The translations under genes were made by a program, and so were the position numbers. Below are positions 33,739 through 35,377 of a stretch of DNA of 35,377 nucleotides, piece after piece. The stretch spans positions 1-35,377 of the forward strand of contig CAYLXL010000019.1 in assembly GCA_964387745.1 (NCBI GenBank), written 5' to 3'. Within the stretch, counting starts at the first letter, position 1. Each line of letters begins with the position of its first letter. The notes beneath the pieces were generated by a model that searched no databases, was not told the origin of the DNA, and saw nothing but the letters and a program-made list of their open reading frames with translations. This DNA comes from JAGOUU01 sp964387745. GTDB lineage: Bacteria > Pseudomonadota > Gammaproteobacteria > JAGOUU01.

Positions 33739-34179
33739 TTATTCTTTATATCTTACTGCTAGCACATCACAGTGCGCAGCTCTTAAAACCGCATCTGTTG
33801 TTGAGCCTAACAAGTTATCAATTATGTGCCTATTGTGTGCACCAATAACGATTAGATCAGCTTTTATTTTTTTTGCTAATTCCACAATTGAAGTTTTTGG
33901 CGATCCAACAATAATATATTGATGACTTTCTGAGATTTCAAGATCTTTACTTATTTTATTAACAAGGTTACTAGCTTCGTCTTGCATTTTTTCAATAATC
34001 TCAGCAGTATTTAGATAACCACTCATATCCATAAACACTGGCATTGATTCTACTACATGTACAATAGAAACCTTAGTATTATTTTCTCCAAGCATTGCTT
34101 TTAAACGACCTCTGACTATTTTTTCGTGCGGTCCTAGATCAGTTGCGTAAAGAATGTGACTATAATTTTTTGCGGCCAT
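33739..34179 (-). CDS. Universal stress protein, UspA family
   Basis: 146 residues, one Usp domain: YSHILYATDLG at the start, late ADLIVIGAHNRHIIDNLLGS. The ATP-binding pattern G-2x-G-9x-G-S is seen with Asn in place of the second Gly (GAHN), so nucleotide binding is uncertain. Stress protection role unknown in detail. It lies 31 bp before tolQ on the same strand and may be co-transcribed with the tol genes. Confidence 0.9.
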   Translation of the reverse strand: MAAKNYSHILYATDLGPHEKIVRGRLKAMLGENNTKVSIVHVVESMPVFMDMSGYLNTAEIIEKMQDEASNLVNKISKDLEISESHQYIIVGSPKTSIVELAKKIKADLIVIGAHNRHIIDNLLGSTTDAVLRAAHCDVLAVRYKE

Positions 34180-34415
34180 TATAAAACTCCATTTTTATAA
34201 AGTTATGTGAGTATGTTAATTAATAATAATATACTTCATAAATATACTATAGGTTAATTAATTATTAAATATTGAACTCATCCGCTGCACTTATAAATCT
34301 TCTGCCTTGCAATCTATAACAGTTTGATTTCTAAGCAAAATAATTTATAATTGTCCATTTTATACACTTACTGGATATCCTATGCCTATCTTCGAACTCT
34401 GTGCAGAGCTTTCAA
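34180..34415. other. Intergenic region, AT-rich
   Basis: 236 bp between the VWA gene and the stress gene, both on the minus strand. It should hold the stress gene promoter; no box stands out. No clear terminator of the VWA gene is seen. Confidence 0.4.
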
Positions 34416-35078
34416 TTAAACTGTGTCTTGTTTTCTAACTTGTTTATAAGCATGATTTATAACTTTGTCGATAAATTTCGCATCGGACACCTGATACCAT
34501 TTACCATGTGTTTGGAAAGCTAATAATTTTAACAATCTATGATCAGGATTATTGCTATTAGATAAACTTATTGTCTGTAGCCTTATCCCTGCTGCTTTTA
34601 ACTTAGGTAATGTTTTATTTAACAAAACAGCCCTTTCTTCTGTATTTTTTGAGTTAGTCACAACTATTATATGTTTTTTATATCCTGCTTTATCTTGCCA
34701 GCCATGACTCGCTGCTTGAATAGCCCCTGCTAAGTTACTGGATGTTCCATAAGCATTCATTTTATCTAAATTATAAATCGCTTGTTTTTTCCATTTTGCA
34801 TCACTAGTCCCTATCGGTACTAACATATTTACATATTTACCATAAGTCCAAACGCCGCTGCGTGCGTCATTGGGCAAGCTCCTTATCATTTTTTGTAGTG
34901 ATCTGATCCGGATGTTATCTGGATCGGCAGACTTCATAGTCGCAGAAGAGTCAATAATAAAACGAATATCTAATTTATCAGCGGCCTGCGCAGTAGAAAT
35001 ACCAAAGAAAAATGTAATTAAGCTTACTAATAGTATGCAAATAATACCAATTCTTCTTGTCATGATTCTGTTGTCCAT
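34416..35078 (-). CDS. Small exported von Willebrand A domain protein
   Basis: 220 residues. Signal peptide to about residue 33 (GISTAQAAD). A VWA fold follows: IRFIIDSSATMKSADPDN (MIDAS first motif D43-S45-T47, where DxSxS is usual), SGVWTYGKYVNMLVP, YGTSSNLAGAI with the MIDAS Thr, and HIIVVTNSKN, where Asn replaces the usual Asp. The wording GVWT.G..VNMLVP is typical of larger VWA proteins (about 500-700 residues) in gammaproteobacteria; here only the VWA part exists. AGGA precedes the ATG. Likely periplasmic; partner unknown. Confidence 0.82.
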   Translation of the reverse strand: MDNRIMTRRIGIICILLVSLITFFFGISTAQAADKLDIRFIIDSSATMKSADPDNIRIRSLQKMIRSLPNDARSGVWTYGKYVNMLVPIGTSDAKWKKQAIYNLDKMNAYGTSSNLAGAIQAASHGWQDKAGYKKHIIVVTNSKNTEERAVLLNKTLPKLKAAGIRLQTISLSNSNNPDHRLLKLLAFQTHGKWYQVSDAKFIDKVINHAYKQVRKQDTV

Positions 35079-35159
35079 GGGAGTTCCTAGAATATTTATA
35101 ATTATTATTTTGTATTTTTATAATAATTATAGACTCTAGGGTTTAAGATTGGTAGTTTT

Positions 35160-35357
35160 TATAGAGGTGGTCGGTACTGATCTTCCCCTTCAGGGAAAGT
35201 ACCTTTTGCGTAAGCAAAAGGGGATGGGGTGACTTAAATTTGGAGCGATCTGAATTTTCAAACACCTTGCAAAACTCAAATCAACCCCTTCGACCTTCGC
35301 TACGCTTCAGGCCACTTCCCCTAAAGGGCATAGGCGTCAACTTTAATGTTGGTTGAC
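35160..35357. repeat. Repeat-rich intergenic element at the right end
   Basis: Holds the hairpin CCTTTTGC-GTAA-GCAAAAGG (35202-35221), a CTTCCCCT motif twice (about 35182 and 35324), paired GGGGTGACTTAAATTTG and CAAATCAACCCC, and GTCAAC/GTTGAC near the end. No gene is seen from 35079 to the edge. It looks like a REP-type or decayed insertion element. Confidence 0.4.
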
Positions 35358-35377
35358 TTTGATTTCATATTAAAGCC

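Overview
The window reads as chromosome of an AT-rich gammaproteobacterium, most likely a host-associated member of the Legionellales/Coxiellaceae type. This is inferred from the gammaproteobacterial gene order pncC-recA-recX-alaS-lysC-csrA-tRNA-Ser-tRNA-Arg, the complete tol-pal-cpoB-queE cluster, an ankyrin-repeat protein, a chagasin-type protease inhibitor, a ProA/LasB-like M4 protease and several palindromic intergenic repeats. The genus cannot be fixed from the sequence alone. The sequence is a scaffold with three N runs (1628-1727, 5654-5663, 26149-26158), each inside a gene. The lengths of all three are placeholders, which affects the annotation of those genes.

Layout. 1-6377 is an accessory region. 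It holds a Thr-rich repeat surface protein running off the left edge, a Pro/Val-repeat secreted protein, a membrane-anchored L,D-transpeptidase-like protein, the relic of a plus-strand lipoprotein-type gene with its terminator, and an ankyrin protein split by an assembly gap. 6557-10627 is a tightly overlapping shikimate operon, aroA-aroK-aroC-aroB. Its order and AroC motifs resemble the chlamydial cluster, and it starts 28 bp past the 3' end of tRNA-Arg. 10656-17556 is the conserved block of tRNA-Arg, tRNA-Ser, csrA, lysC, alaS, recX, recA and pncC, all on the minus strand. A 28-bp perfect inverted repeat lies between recA and recX.

From 17648 to 26727 the genes are on the plus strand: mutS, a retropepsin-like protease, an unrecognised protein, an I42 inhibitor, cytochrome b561, a nucleoside hydrolase, a cyclophilin and a secreted M4 metalloprotease with an unusual Pro/Asp/Asn/Trp-rich tail. 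tRNA-Met sits among them on the minus strand. A 181-bp MITE-like palindromic element lies between the cyclophilin and the protease. From 26825 to 35078 all genes are on the minus strand: apt, tRNA-Lys, queE, cpoB, pal, tolB, tolA, tolR, tolQ, a universal stress protein and a small von Willebrand A protein. The right end is a repeat-rich intergenic stretch.

Functionally, the Tol-Pal genes form one envelope machine (TolQRA motor, TolB/Pal outer-membrane link, CpoB coordination with wall synthesis). The aro genes supply four of the seven steps to chorismate. The recA block covers recombination, its regulator RecX, translation and CsrA control. The most unusual parts are the repeat-rich surface genes at the left end, the chlamydial-style aro operon behind a tRNA, and a family of intergenic palindromes sharing the core GTGAACG.
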